64,000 nucleotides of DNA from Mustela lutreola (GCF_030435805.1 NC_081303.1:73569910-73633909); one strand, 5' to 3'. Positions 44,321 to 63,154 are shown, numbered from the stretch's first letter. Program-made: numbers and translations. Notes: generated from the sequence alone by a model not told the origin.

Positions 44321-44633
44321 TTAGTAATATTTCAATTCTTCAGCTGACTCTAATGTAGACCTCAAGGGGAAAGCCATTGCCTTGGAGCTGTGCTGTCCGA
44401 GAAACCTTCTGCGAGAACAGACACGTTCTGTGTCTGGCGCCTGGCACACCGGCCTCCAGCCACGCGAGGTGACCCCGAGCACCTAAGTGTGGCCGGAGCG
44501 ACTGAGGAACTGAACATGGAATCACACTTCATGTTAACCCGTTTAAGTTCACATTAAGCACAGTCTTAGAACGTGAATCCAATGATTGTCACGTTTTGTA
44601 AAACAGAGCCCTCTTTTTAAAAAATATTTCTTT

Positions 44634-44816
44634 AGGGGCGCCCGGGTGGCTCAATCGGTTAAGCGTCTGCCTTCAGGTCAGATCAGGATCCCAGGGATTG
44701 AGTCCTGAGTCAGGGCACCGGTTCAACGGGGAGCCTGCTGCCCCCTCTCCCTCTGCCGCCCCCCCCCCCCACGCTCTCTGGCTCCGTCTATCACATAAAT
44801 AAATAAAGTCCTTAAA
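44634..44816 (+). mobile_element. CAN-SINE
   Basis: Forward copy (ggggcgcccgggtggctcaa head, acataaataaataaagtcc tail). Duplication aaatatttcttta before and acatatttcttta after. Confidence 0.93.
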
Positions 44817-45275
44817 AACATATTTCTTTATTATGAAGGCCGTTAGACGTATGGAAGAGTTGTAACACATGGACGTTTTCCGGAAAAACAGCTACTATTA
44901 CACCAGCAGCAAACAGCTATCGCCCCGCAGCCACCGACCGGCGGGAAGGGCTCCCATGGAGCACACACATGCATGGATTCTTGGACGTCCCTCCCCACAG
45001 GAGGGTTACTAATTTGAGGCGGGTCATGGTCTGTCAGTGGTGGGGCTGGGAGTCAAACATGAGCTGAGCCAGCCACCTCCCCCAACGCCTGCTGCGGCAG
45101 CAATCCCTGCCGGATCGGGCCCAAGGCCAGTGCCTGCGCAGCTGGGTGCAGAGGAGCCCACTTTCTCAAAGTACGCGCCACGGAAAGTGTAGAAGGAGCG
45201 TAAATACAGCGGCTGCAAACCCAGCAGGGACTGCCTATGCTCCAGGCTCTGCTCGGAACACTCTAGATACATGTA

Positions 45276-45463
45276 TTCATTTATTTAACAATTTTATTTA
45301 TGTATTTGAGAGAGAGATAGAGCACAGGAGCAGGGCAGAGGAAGAGGCAGAAGGAGAAGCAGACCCCCGCAGAGCAGGGAGCCCAACCCCAGGACTTTGG
45401 GATCAACTCCCCCCCACCCCATGGAAGGCAGATACCCAACCAATTGAGCCGCCCAGGAGCCCC
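45276..45463 (-). mobile_element. Older CAN-SINE
   Basis: Reverse diverged copy: caattttatttatgtatttg start and attgagccgcccaggagccc end. Confidence 0.85.
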
Positions 45464-45839
45464 CAGGTACATTTATCGGTGCCTGTCCCTTCACAAGCCC
45501 TCTTTACAGACATGTAGACTGAGACTTGGGGGTTAGGTAGCTCCGCTAGGATCCCATGGCCGGGAGGGGCTTGGACGAGGCCACTGGACCGCTTGGATGC
45601 CCTAGTAAAATGCATAAATACACATATCCCCTCTTTTACATCCGAGGGGAGGGGTCAATGCAGACCCATTTTGCAAACCGCTGGTCTGAACAACCCACTC
45701 TACCTCCCCTGTTCCAGAGGCTAACGGGGTGGGGTGAGGGACTTCACACAGAGCCGAGCACCGGAGCTGAGCCCCTAACTTGGGAGCCTAGGGGAAGGCA
45801 ACTGAACTTTCTCTTGAACCTACAGAGCGTCTGAGGTTT

Positions 45840-46020
45840 TCAGAGGGCCGGGCTCCTCTGCCCTTCACACGACAACCCACAAGGTAATAATCTGTATCAC
45901 GGTTTTATAGTGGAAGAGAATTTGGTTTAGAAATTCTATCCAAGTCGTTTGCCAAAAGCAAGATTCAAACCAGTTTCCTTGACATGCTAACCCGGGTGGT
46001 TTCCACCAGGCCACACTGCC
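45840..46020 (+). mobile_element. MIR fragment
   Basis: aaggtaataatctgtatcac, then a ttttatagtggaagag core, caagattcaaaccagtttcc and accaggccacactgccc follow the MIR order. Confidence 0.65.
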
Positions 46021-47572
46021 CCTTCCCCTAGCACCCTGAGCACCAGCACTCTGGCTGCATTGTTACTCCTCCTTCCCTTTAGGGACACTAAGGACCCCAC
46101 CATGCCCATGACCTTGGCCCTCCAGAGAGAGGCTTCAGAACCCTAGTGTGGGGTCTGCCCTCACAGTCTCCTCTGCAGCAGGGCCCCAAGTTCCCTGACT
46201 TCTGTCCTGATCCCCCTCCCACACACAAGTTGAACCAAACACCAGCATCCACAGAATGATTTCACGGACACATCTGTGAATTGGTTCCAAGCTGGGCTGG
46301 GAATCTGGGGGTCTGTGACCTGTGCGTTTTCCATCCCACTGCTCAAATGGGGGTCCAAAGCAGAAGCCCCACCTTGGGGCTTGTTGGAACGGCAGCCGCC
46401 CCCAACCATACTGAGCTAGATTCTGCTTTTCAGGAGGATTCCCAGATGACTCGTGTTTCCTGGGCCCATTTAAGCGTGCAGGGCAGTAAGTTCCAAGAGA
46501 CTCCCAGGGGAGGTCGGCTTAGCTGCACCCCTCCACCCCCCCCTGTAATTGAGCTTGGTGGTGCTGTTAGGGCCAGCTGTGAGGTGGTTGAGGATGTTAT
46601 TGTAGGGAAAACTTGGATATTAAATTGCAACCAAAGGCGGGTGGGGGGGTGGTGGTGGATTACTGCAACAAAGGGAATCCTGATAGTTTCTCCGCAGCCA
46701 GCATCTGCCGGTGGGTGGACTGGACTGGATGGCGGCCCGAGAGACTTGCGGAAGGGTTCGGAGGCCTTGCAGCTACCTGTTGGGACGCAGCGGTGCGGAG
46801 AGATGGGGCTCTTGGGGGCTGCACTAGATTGGAGAACAGTTTAGAACACGTTTGTTGCCTATCTCTAACACCGGCCTGGACACTTAAACGAAATATATTG
46901 GGGGACAGAATTTACTGAGACAGCCTTAGGAACCTGTGACAAGACTCTGCTAACAACAAGAACAGAGAAAAGGGCAGTATCACAACCACCACACTGACAG
47001 CAGTTCATGCCGGAACGCCCTGCCGCGCAATAACTGAAACCTGGGAGCTGTGTTGCAACAAGCTCTGAACTGAAACACATCGGCAAGTCTGCGGCTGAGG
47101 CCATGCCTGGCTCTTTCATTGCACCGGGAGTGTCCCTTTGCGACAGGAGCGCCTGTGGACAGGGCCAGAGGGATTCCTATTACAAGGGGGAACTATGCGG
47201 AGAGGCCACACTGTTATGAAAGCAAAACCCGTGAAATGCATTGCCCTAAGGACAGAACGCATACCAGCAGCCAGCTGGTTCGACTGAGCGGAGCAGGGTC
47301 AGTTAACACGGAGCAGCCATCCCATGCCTCCCAAGTCTGGGTCAGGAAGGGGGCTCAAGGAATTTCAAGGGGTCCCTGTTCTCAGGAGCGGGGTGTGGAC
47401 CTGGGCCTTTGGCTACATCCTGGGCTTCCTTGCAGGAAGACTTTGCATATGCTTTGAAGTGCATCGGTTAGAAAAGCATGCATGCCTATTTTACCTATTC
47501 AAATCCAGAACATGCAGTTGCAAAATTTTAAGGATCTCAGAAGCGCCATAAGAGATCCAAATGTCTTCTTTC

Positions 47573-47772
47573 TTTTTTTTTTTTTAATTTTTAAAAAAGA
47601 TTTTATTTATTTGACAGAGATCATAAGTAGGCGGAGAGGCAGGCAGAGAGAGGGGGGGAAGCAAGCTCCCGGTTGAGCACGGACCCGGATGTGGGTCTCG
47701 ATCACCAGGACCTTGAGATCATGACCTGAGCCGAAGGCACAGGCTTAACCCACTGAGCCACGCAGGAGCCCC
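47573..47772 (-). mobile_element. CAN-SINE
   Basis: Reverse copy with imperfect duplication aaatgtcttctttc (47559-47572) and aaatatcttatttc (47773-47786). Confidence 0.93.
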
Positions 47773-48952
47773 AAATATCTTATTTCTAAGAGACCATAGG
47801 TGCCTGGATTTCAGCAAATCCCAGAAGTAATTACTACAGTTCTGTTTGGCTTAATGGGAAAAGACCTGAGTTCAAGTTTTGGCTGCACCCCTTGTCATCC
47901 TAGAAGTCGGACTTTAACGGAATATGGAATCCAGCAGAATCCCTCATTCTCCGACGCCAGCTCCAAGTCACCACCTCTGTGAAGCCTTCCCAGATTCTGC
48001 CCCATTCCCCCTCTCCCTCCCCAGAGAAGCATTGTCCGGCTCCCCGGCCTTCACAGTGTGGTTTACTGGAGGTTTGGGGTTTACTGGCCTTGTGCGGTGT
48101 CCCCCCCACCACCCCACCTCGGAGAACAGGGACCGTCTTTGCAGGCTCAGCGGTGGCGGAGCGCAGACCGCCTTTGCCAGGAAGTAGCGCCCAGAACGTG
48201 GCCGCTCTGTGCCACGAGCCCTCGGACACCTCCCGACTCCCAAAGTCGAGCCTCTCCCTTCCGCCGAGGCCGCTCGGACCCCCGGGCGTCTGCACGTCGG
48301 TGCCCCGCAAGCACTGGGGGACACGGAGGGGGCGGAGGGCAGGGAGAGCCCGCGCGCACACGGACTCCCGCGGCCGCGTCGGGCCCCGCGTGCGAGCGCC
48401 CGCCCCGGGCCAGGGGAGGGGCGCCAGGCCGCTCCGTCCAGCCGGGCGCCAGCTCCTCCCGGCGGGCGTGCGGGCGGGCGCCCCCCGACAGCCGCACACA
48501 AAGCCCGCTCGGCCAGCTCGGCGCTCGACTCCTCACGCCTGTGCCGCCGCGCGCCGCCGGGCGGCCCCGGGTTGGGCGTCGGGCCGCGGCAGGCCCGGGG
48601 CGTCGAGCGCCGCGCGCATCGAACCGGCGCGGGAGGGGGAGGGGAGCGGGGGAGGAGGGGGAGGGGGCCGGCGGGGGAGGAGGAAGAGGCCTCGCGCCGA
48701 GGAGGGAGCAATTGAATTTCAAACACAAACAACCGCACGAGCGCGCAGCACCGCGCCGCCGCAGCCGCGCCCGCCCCGTCCGAGCGGCGCGGGCGCACAG
48801 CCGTGGCCGCGCCGGAGCTGGGGCCGGGGGCCGCCATCGAGGCGGGGGCCGCGCGAGGGCCGGAGCGCAGCGGCGCCGCCACCGCCGCGCGCGCAAACTT
48901 GGGCTCACGCTCGCCGGCGCGGCGCGGAGCCCGGGGCGCCCGGAGCCCCGCC

Positions 48953-56527
<7,575 letters not shown>

Positions 56528-57400
56528 CCACCAATGTTTCAAGAGGAGCCCCTGCCCCGTTCCTGCTGCTGTCTGGGTGCTACTGGGGAAACTGGCCATG
56601 GCCTGCAAACTGGGAACCCCTCCCCCCACCCCCCTGCTCTCCTCTTCCACTTAGTCCCCCCCGCTCCAAGCCCAGCCTCTGGAGACTGACCTGATGGGGC
56701 AGGCCACCTGGCCCTCACCTCCATGTCCCCAACACCCTGTGATCTGATCTGAGTCAGGGCCCTGTCTTCTGCTTCATGGGCTGAGATGCGACCATTGTGT
56801 CCCTGCCTGCCTGGAGCTGTTTCTGAGGGTATCCTGTGGGGCCTGGACTGGCTGTTTCCACCTCCTGACACCCTCCCCACCCCCCTCCCCAGCATTCTGG
56901 ACCTCTGGGTTAGCTGGGATCAGAGGTAGGAGTGGAAAGGCTGGAGAAGAGACAGCAGGGTCGGCTTCTGGGCCTGAGAAGGGCCGCCTGCAAGCTGGGG
57001 AGGAGGGTGGGCAGGAGGGTGGTGTCTTGGTGCACTCCTGTCCCTTCCTCCCACACCTATTATCCCAGCTGCCTAGATTCGGGGAAAGTGGGACAGCTTG
57101 TGGGGGAGGGGCTCCCCTCCATAAATCCTTGATGATTGACAACACCCTTCCTTTTGGTGACCCCAGGAGTTCTGGGAGTTGTAGCTGATCATCAAAAGAT
57201 TGGGGCCTCCTGAGTCTGGCAGGGTCGGCCCCACCCAGCGAGGGGCGAGGGGAGTACTGAGGAGTATCTGTATCCCCCCTTGATCTCTGCCCTGGGGAGA
57301 CCCCTAGCCCTGTCCCCTCCCCACGTGCTCAAGGCCAGCCTACAGTCCGATATGTCACCCAGACATAAAGGAAAAGACACATTTTTTAGGAAATGTTTTT

Positions 57401-57406
57401 AATAAA
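57401..57406 (+). terminator. HDGF: HDGF polyadenylation signal
   Basis: AATAAA within TTTTTAATAAAAGAAAATT, about 875 bases after the HDGF stop codon. Confidence 0.8.
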
Positions 57407-57800
57407 AGAAAATTACAAAAAAAAAAATTGTAAAGACCCCCTCCCTTCGTGTGCCCCCTCCCCATCACGCCCGCCCCCACTGCTGCCCCCACTCCCGAAG
57501 TGCACCGGGAGGCTCCCCTTCTGTTTGGGGTCTGACGACCTCTCTTCTGTAGCTGGGGCTCTGGTGTTCCTTCTCTTGTCACGGCCCGTTCCCGCCCCCG
57601 CCCGGTCTCCGCGCGTCCCCAGACCCGGGCCCCACCGAGAGGACAGGGAGCCAAGTGCCCTCGCCAGCCTCGCGCGCGGTCTCCCTGCCTCTCTCCGGTC
57701 TCCTGTCCGCCCTCGCCCTCTCCCCCGGGCTCTGATGAAAACTCGCTGCCTGTAGCTTTGGGAGTGTAGCCCCGAGACTAGCCGGTTTCAGTTCTAGGAC

Positions 57801-57806
57801 AATAAA
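57801..57806 (+). terminator. Second downstream AATAAA
   Basis: AATAAA within GGACAATAAAACCCG, 400 bases beyond the first signal and before the next promoter. It could serve as a distal HDGF poly(A) site. Confidence 0.4.
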
Positions 57807-58379
57807 ACCCGTTGATTACTAGCCCGGGTCCGACTGCTGCTTGGGCGGGGAGGCACGGGGGGACCGCGGTCGCGGAGACCCCTTCTCGGGGGCGGTGGGC
57901 GCCGCGAGGCCGCGCGCCTCACCCCTCGCTCCACGCCTGCGGCCGCCGGGAGCCCCGTCCCCCCACGGGCCCCGGGAGGCCTCGGCGCGGGGCTGGCGGG
58001 AGCGGGGCGGTGGGCGCCGGCCCGGGGCGGGAGCTGCTGCGACGGGTCCGAGCCGGGGGTGCCCGCCAGCCCAAGCGGTGGGGAAGGGCCGGGGGGCCGC
58101 GAGCGGGGTCCTCCCACGACCCCGGGTCGCGTGGAGCGGCCGGGGCAGGTCACCTCCCGCCCTCCCAGAGCTGACATTTTGTGACAAGCCCATCGACTAG
58201 CCTTCCAAGGGCCCACGGTGCACCCCTTCCTGCAGAAGCCTTAGGGCAGTTTCCTAATCTGCCCTGACCCCCTGCTGCAGACCGGGGCGCGCGGGGAGAG
58301 GACGGCTTCAGCCCAGCCTGGAAGGGGAGGCCCTCGGCTGCGAATGGGAAGCCACAATCCCCTAGAAAATGGAGCCCCG

Positions 58380-58695
58380 CTCTCTGGAAACTACAATTCC
58401 CAACGGCCCCCGCGAAGAGCGCGTGAGGGAACGTGCCGGGCGCTGAGGCCTATCCCGCCCGGCCTTCAACTTCCGACGTGCTTCTCGGTGCTTACGTTTC
58501 CTTATTTCCTACCCGACCAAATTTCCTGTTTCCAGCTCGCTTCCAGGAGGCGGACTACAACTCCCAGCTTGCACAGCGAGGTTGGCCTCAGGGTCAGCGC
58601 GCATTTGGACTACATTTCCCAGAAAGCCGAGGGACGGGGCGGGGGAGGGCGGCGGGCCCAGGGCGCATGTGCGGGCGGCGCGGTGGGAAGCCGAG
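58380..58695 (+). promoter_or_regulatory. MRPL24: MRPL24 promoter and probable non-coding first exon
   Basis: Three same-strand ACTACAnnTCCCA elements (58390-58402, 58554-58572, 58609-58627) lie in CpG-rich DNA. They are followed by GCGCATGTGCGGG (58663), close to an NRF-1 site. A strong donor CCGAG/GTGAGC ends a likely 5' UTR exon at 58695. NRF-1 control would suit a mitochondrial ribosomal protein gene. The transcription start is inferred, not seen. Confidence 0.6.
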
Positions 58696-59308
58696 GTGAG
58701 CGTCGGGTACCCAGACGGTGGTGACCTCGCCAGGGTCGCCCGGGAGCCGGGGTCGGGACGGGCCCTCGTTTGCCCCGGCCGTGCCCAGTGGGCTGCGGGA
58801 ACGGGTGGGTGCCGAAGACGGCTGGAGCCGGGGTAGGGGCGGGCGCGGCGCCGGGACTCGCCGCGGGAGCCCCCCGAGGACGTCGCTCCGGGGTGTGCGG
58901 GAGACGAGGGCGGGTCCCCGGGCCGACTTCCGGGGTCCCCGTTGGGAGCTGCAGACCCGGGCCCCTCGCTCCGATCCGGCGGCTGAAGTAGCCCCCGGGG
59001 TCTCCCCGTCTGTGGAACCGACCCTGTGGTCCGTGCACCTGCCGCTTCGCTCCCAGCCCGGCGGGGCCCGAGGCTGCGCTGCGACGCGCGGGTGGGATCT
59101 GCGGGGAGCCGTGGGCCCGACGTTCGCTGGGGGCAGCGCCGGGCGTCGTGGTTCGCGCACGGGGAAGTGTGGGGGCAACGGCCGACGCCGAGACCAGCCG
59201 GTTCGGTTCCGTCCCCCCGCGCCGTGCGCGTGTCGGAGCAGAAGGAAGGAGCCGCGCCCGCCTCCTCGCCCCGAGCGAGCCCTGGGGCTCGCCTTCCTTC
59301 GCGGAAAT

Positions 59309-59491
59309 TCTTTTAAGATTTTTTTATTTAGTCATTTGACAGAGAGGTCACAAGCAGGCAGAGAGACGGGGGGTGGGGGAGCAGGCCCCCCGCCGAGCAG
59401 AGAGCCCGACGCGGGGCTCGATCCCAGCACCCCGAGATCATGACCTGAGCCGAAGGCAGAGGCTCAACCCACTGAGCCGCCCGGGCGCCCC
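59309..59491 (-). mobile_element. CAN-SINE in MRPL24 intron 1
   Basis: Reverse copy starting cttttaagatttttttattt and ending gagccgcccgggcgcccc. Short imperfect duplication ccttcgc. Antisense to MRPL24. Confidence 0.92.
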
Positions 59492-59737
59492 TGCCTTCGC
59501 ATAAATGTTGACGTCTGTGCCCGCGTGTGTGCATGTTTCGTTTGCCTCCAGACGCGCTGCTGTTGACGGGACTCCGCGCTGCGCTCTGTTGAGACCGAGG
59601 GGAACCTGCGGAGCGTCGGGGGTGAGGAACCCGGCGCCGGCGTTGGGTTGCGGCAGAGTAAGGCGGTGAGCACGGAGGGGCCGCAGCTCTCTGACCCCAG
59701 CAGCGTTTTGTGCCAGGAGAATGCCCTTCACTTCGTT

Positions 59738-60150
59738 AATTTTTTAAAGATTTCATTATTTTTTTTTTAAGATTTTATTTATTTATTTGACAGACAGAGA
59801 TCACAAGTAGGCAGAGAGGCAGCAGAGAGAGAGAAAGGGAAGCAGGCTCCCTGCTGAGCAGAGAGCCCGATGTGGGGCTCGATCCCAGGACCCCGGGATC
59901 ATGACCTGAGCTGAAGGCAGAGGCTTAACCCACTGAGCCACCCAGGCGCCCCTAAAGATCTTATTTTTAAAAATAGAGTTTTACCTTTTGGACAGAGTGC
60001 ACAAGTAGGGGGAATGGCAGGCAGAGGAAGAGGGGGACGCAGACTCCCTGCTGAGCGGGGAGCCCCATGCAGGGCTGCATCCCAGGACCCCGGAGCATGA
60101 CCTGAGCCGAAGGCAGATGATGCTCAGCCGACTCAGCCCCCTAGGCGCCC
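59738..60150 (-). mobile_element. Older CAN-SINE split by a younger one
   Basis: The left piece is at 59738-59756 (taattttttaaagatttcat). The right piece, 59953-60150, ends agccccctaggcgcccc. It was interrupted by the element at 59757. Confidence 0.85.
59757..59952 (-). mobile_element. Young CAN-SINE nested in an older copy
   Basis: Full reverse copy ending cacccaggcgcccc. taaagatttcatt before and taaagatcttatt after mark the nested insertion. Confidence 0.92.
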
Positions 60151-60240
60151 CAAAACGCCTTATTTGTACGTTGAAGTTAGACTCCGTTCTTAGCTACAGA
60201 ATAAGATTAACAGTCCCTGCTCCATTCTTTCCCTCTCCCC

Positions 60241-60630
60241 CTTTTTAAAAAGGATTTATGCATTTATTGGAAGAGTGTGAGAGCACGTGCCGAGGGAGGG
60301 AGCATCTCTCCCCGCTGAGTGTGGAGTCCAGTGCAGGACAGTCTTACGCCCTGTGATGGTGACCTGAGCCGAAATCAAGAGTGCTACATCTTTTTTTTTT
60401 TTTTTTTTTTTTAAAAGATTTTATTTATTTATTTGACCAACAGAGATCACAAGCAGGCAGAGAGGGGGGAAGCAGGCTCCTCACCAAGCAGAGAGCTCAA
60501 TGCGGGGCTTGATCCCAGGACCCCGGGATCATGACCTGAGCCGAAGGCAGAGGCCCTAACCCACTGAGCCCCCAGGCGCCCCAAGTGTGCCACTCTTAAC
60601 CGCCAACCAACTGAGTCGCCCAGGCATCCT
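60241..60630 (-). mobile_element. Second older CAN-SINE split by a younger one
   Basis: The left piece is 60241-60390 (tttttaaaaaggatttatgc). The right piece ends caactgagtcgcccaggcat near 60630. Confidence 0.83.
60391..60582 (-). mobile_element. Young CAN-SINE nested in an older copy
   Basis: Reverse copy with a long T run, ending gcccccaggcgcccc. aagagtgctacatc before and aagtgtgccactc after. Confidence 0.9.
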
Positions 60631-61084
60631 CTCCCCTCAGTGCGGGACGCAGGAGAGCCGCGGGCCCCGGGCAGGTAGAAGAGCCTAGTATTTCTGCCGC
60701 GGTTCTCTCATCAGCCCGCTGACTTAGTCCATCATCCAGAACTGAGAGGCTCCCGGTACATACTTAGTTGGGAAATCTGGCCCTGGGGCCTTTTCCTTTA
60801 GAAAAGAAGCTGTCTTCGGGAGGAGGAGTGCTTGTTCCCCGAATGAATTGAGGAATGGGAAGTGGTGTAGCAACATTTTAATCCCCCCCTTTTTTTCTAT
60901 GTTTTACCTTATAATTGCCGGCCCCTTGGCCATGTGCCCTGATTTGATCCCCTTACCGGTGTGTTTCCTGTCTTGCTGTCAGTGAGTGTATCTGAGAAGT
61001 GTTCACAGACTGTCTACTCCATGCCGAGCCCTGCTTGGATCTGCCGGACTCAGGGGTGACCCAGATGGCACAGTCCCTGGCCTG

Positions 61085-61245
61085 GGGGAACTTTTTGGAC
61101 TTTGAAGTCAGACACGTGGGTGTGAATGTCAGTTCTCATGTAGTAGCTTTAGACCACGGGCAAGTCACTGAACCTCAGTAAGTCCTTCGTCATCTGTAAA
61201 GTGAAGGGAACATCTTGTGGGGATTCAGTGAGTCATTTAACAATG
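61085..61245 (-). mobile_element. MIR fragment
   Basis: cacgggcaagtcactgaacc, gtcatctgtaaagtgaaggg and gggattcagtgagtcattt match the reverse MIR order. Confidence 0.7.
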
Positions 61246-61319
61246 GACTGTGCACAAAAAAAAACTCTTTCCCTCGCTTCTTTGCCCACTTGTTTCTGTC
61301 TGTCTGTTTGGTTTTTTTG

Positions 61320-61436
61320 GCTTTTAGTTAGTTGTTTGTTTGTTTTCCATAGGCTCCACACCCAATGTGGGGCTTGAACTCAGGACCCTGAGCTTGAGCA
61401 TCACGTGCTCTTCCGACCGAGCCAGCCAGGCGCCCC
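61320..61436 (-). mobile_element. Older tRNA-type CAN-SINE beside MRPL24 coding start
   Basis: Reverse copy: cacacccaatgtggggcttg, then catcacgtgctcttccgacc and gccaggcgcccc. It ends 78 bases before the MRPL24 start codon. Confidence 0.85.
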
Positions 61437-61514
61437 TCCATCCATCCACTTCAGAGCTGACTGAGAAGGCTTCTGGATCTTCCCTGGCCAGGGGACGTCT
61501 CCCAGCCTCCAGCC

Positions 61515-62760
61515 ATGCGTCTCTCTGCCATGCTGGCCTTGGCATCCAAGGTCACTCTGCCCCGCGACTACCGCTATGGGATGAGCCGTCCGGGCTCTCT
61601 TGCAGACAGGAGGAAGAACCCTCCGGGGACCCGGCGGCGCCGGGTGGCTGTGGAGCCCATCTCTGATGAAGAGTGGCATCTGTTCTGTGGGGACACGGTG
61701 AGAGCCTCGGATGGGGCGGAGTGGTGGGGGCTCCCGGACAAGCGCCCCTCCCTGACCCGCACGTCTTCCCACAGGTGGAGGTCCTGGAAGGCAAGGATGC
61801 TGGGAAGCAAGGCAAAGTGGTGCAGGTCATCCGGCAGCGCAACTGGGTGGTCCTGGAGGGACTGAACACGGTGAGCCGAGAAGGGCGGGGCTGCTCGGTC
61901 CCCTCTGTCACTGTGTGCGGGGAGCAGCCCAGGGCGGGGGAGACTGAGCCGCAGGGGCAGGGATGCAGCTGACTGCTCTGCTGTTCCCTGGGGCTGAAGC
62001 AACGGCTTTCCTCCATCAGCACTACCGCTACGTCGGCAAGACCGCAGACTTCCGGGGAACCATGATCCCCAGCGAAGCGCCCTTGCTCCACAACCAGGTC
62101 AAGCTTGTGGACCCCGTGGACAGGCAAGCACACGCGGCCCTGGTCAGAGGGTTACCTACCCTGCGGGTCTCCATAGCTGTTGGCCACACAGATACCAAAG
62201 GAACGGTGGGTCGTGGGCTCCGAAGTTGAGAGGGGCTATCCGTGTGATGGACATAAGCCCCCCTAGGTCGCCCCAGTACAGATGAACAGTGACAAGATGG
62301 TGACCTGTTTTCAGCCCCTGGCTTTTTTGCGCGGAACGCAGCAGGAAGAGCTGGTCCCAGGCCGGGTTTCTCTCTTCCACCCCCTAGGAAGCCCACCGAG
62401 GTGGAATGGAGGTTCACTGAGGCGGGAGAGCGCGTCCGTGTCTCCTCCAGATCAGGAAGAATTATCCCCAAACCTGATTTTCCCAGGGCGGACGGCATCG
62501 TCCCTGAGACGTGGACGGGTGAGGCGTGGGCTGAGGGGCAGGAAGGAGGCAGGGGCTGGGAGGAGGGGGAGTGAGGGGTGTTACGAAGCCCTCCCACCTG
62601 TGCTCCTTTCTCTGGCTCAACAGATGGTCCCAAGGACACCTCGGTGGCAGATGCTCTAGAAAGAACCTACGTGCCCCGTTTAAAGACACTGGAGGAGGAG
62701 GTGATGGAGGCCATGGGGATCCAGGAGCCGCGGAGACACAAGAAAGTCTACTGGTACTGA
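61515..62760 (+). CDS. MRPL24: Mitochondrial large-subunit ribosomal protein uL24m
   Basis: Five coding exons: 61515-61697, 61775-61870, 62020-62123, 62388-62518 and 62624-62760, joining to 216 aa, the same length as human. The start [16 protein letters not shown] and the end RRHKKVYWY match. The KOW motif lies at about residues 60-100 ([20 protein letters not shown]). The N-terminus is basic and Arg-rich, as expected for mitochondrial import. The protein binds 16S rRNA in the 39S mitoribosomal subunit. The third intron (62124-62387) begins with GC, not GT, and has a normal AG end; without this junction the conserved [13 protein letters not shown] sequence cannot be made. The 5' UTR is probably split, with an upstream exon near 58.6 kb. 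Confidence 0.97.
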
Positions 62761-62826
62761 ACCCAGGAGAGCAGCCTCTCCCCTCGTCTTCGTCGGGAAG
62801 GCCAGGGCCACTCTTCTTCAGACTCC

Positions 62827-62832
62827 AATAAA
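62827..62832 (+). terminator. MRPL24: MRPL24 polyadenylation signal
   Basis: AATAAA in CTCCAATAAAGAGCC, 66 bases after the stop codon, giving a very short 3' UTR. Confidence 0.88.
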
Positions 62833-63148
62833 GAGCCAAGAGTCCGCCCTGCCCCTGCGTGTGGCTCTTGTCTTCGGGTAGACGGAGCCACCTGAGCCCC
62901 GCACTGTTTCCGGGACTGAAGGAAGGGGCCTTCTCAGAACCTGGATGGAAGTTCGCCAGCCTTCCCCTGGGCAGGGCCTGCAGCCTGCTGGGCAGGAGAC
63001 CCGTGAGGGATGGGGTGCAGCCCACGGGGCGGGCGGTGCGGGGGGCATGAGGCCCAGCCGCCGCGCCTCAGCATCTCCCCAGAGGAGGCTGCACACCTGT
63101 GCTTTTCCACACTGACCAATAATGGCAGAGAAATGAAGACTACACTTG

Positions 63149-63154
63149 TTTAAT
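63149..63154 (-). terminator. METTL25B: METTL25B polyadenylation signal (ATTAAA)
   Basis: TTTAAT on the plus strand reads ATTAAA on the gene strand, about 107 bases after the stop codon. No AATAAA is present on that strand nearby. Confidence 0.6.

Larger units (their letters stand above)
36431..48200. other. Intergenic region between head-to-head PRCC and HDGF
   Basis: CpG-rich until about 37.2 kb, then repeat-dominated: MER5A-like DNA, CAN-SINEs in both orientations, LINE remnants and a MIR. I see no convincing protein-coding exon. Stretches 42.4-43.9, 44.8-45.2 and 46.0-47.5 kb contain nothing I can name. In human, alternative upstream HDGF first exons are annotated towards PRCC, so some transcripts may cross this region. 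Confidence 0.55.

Noticed and set aside
46430-47560. Unassigned stretch considered as a possible LTR or other old element
   Set aside because: I could not find paired ends, a primer site or any coding motif, so no element is claimed.
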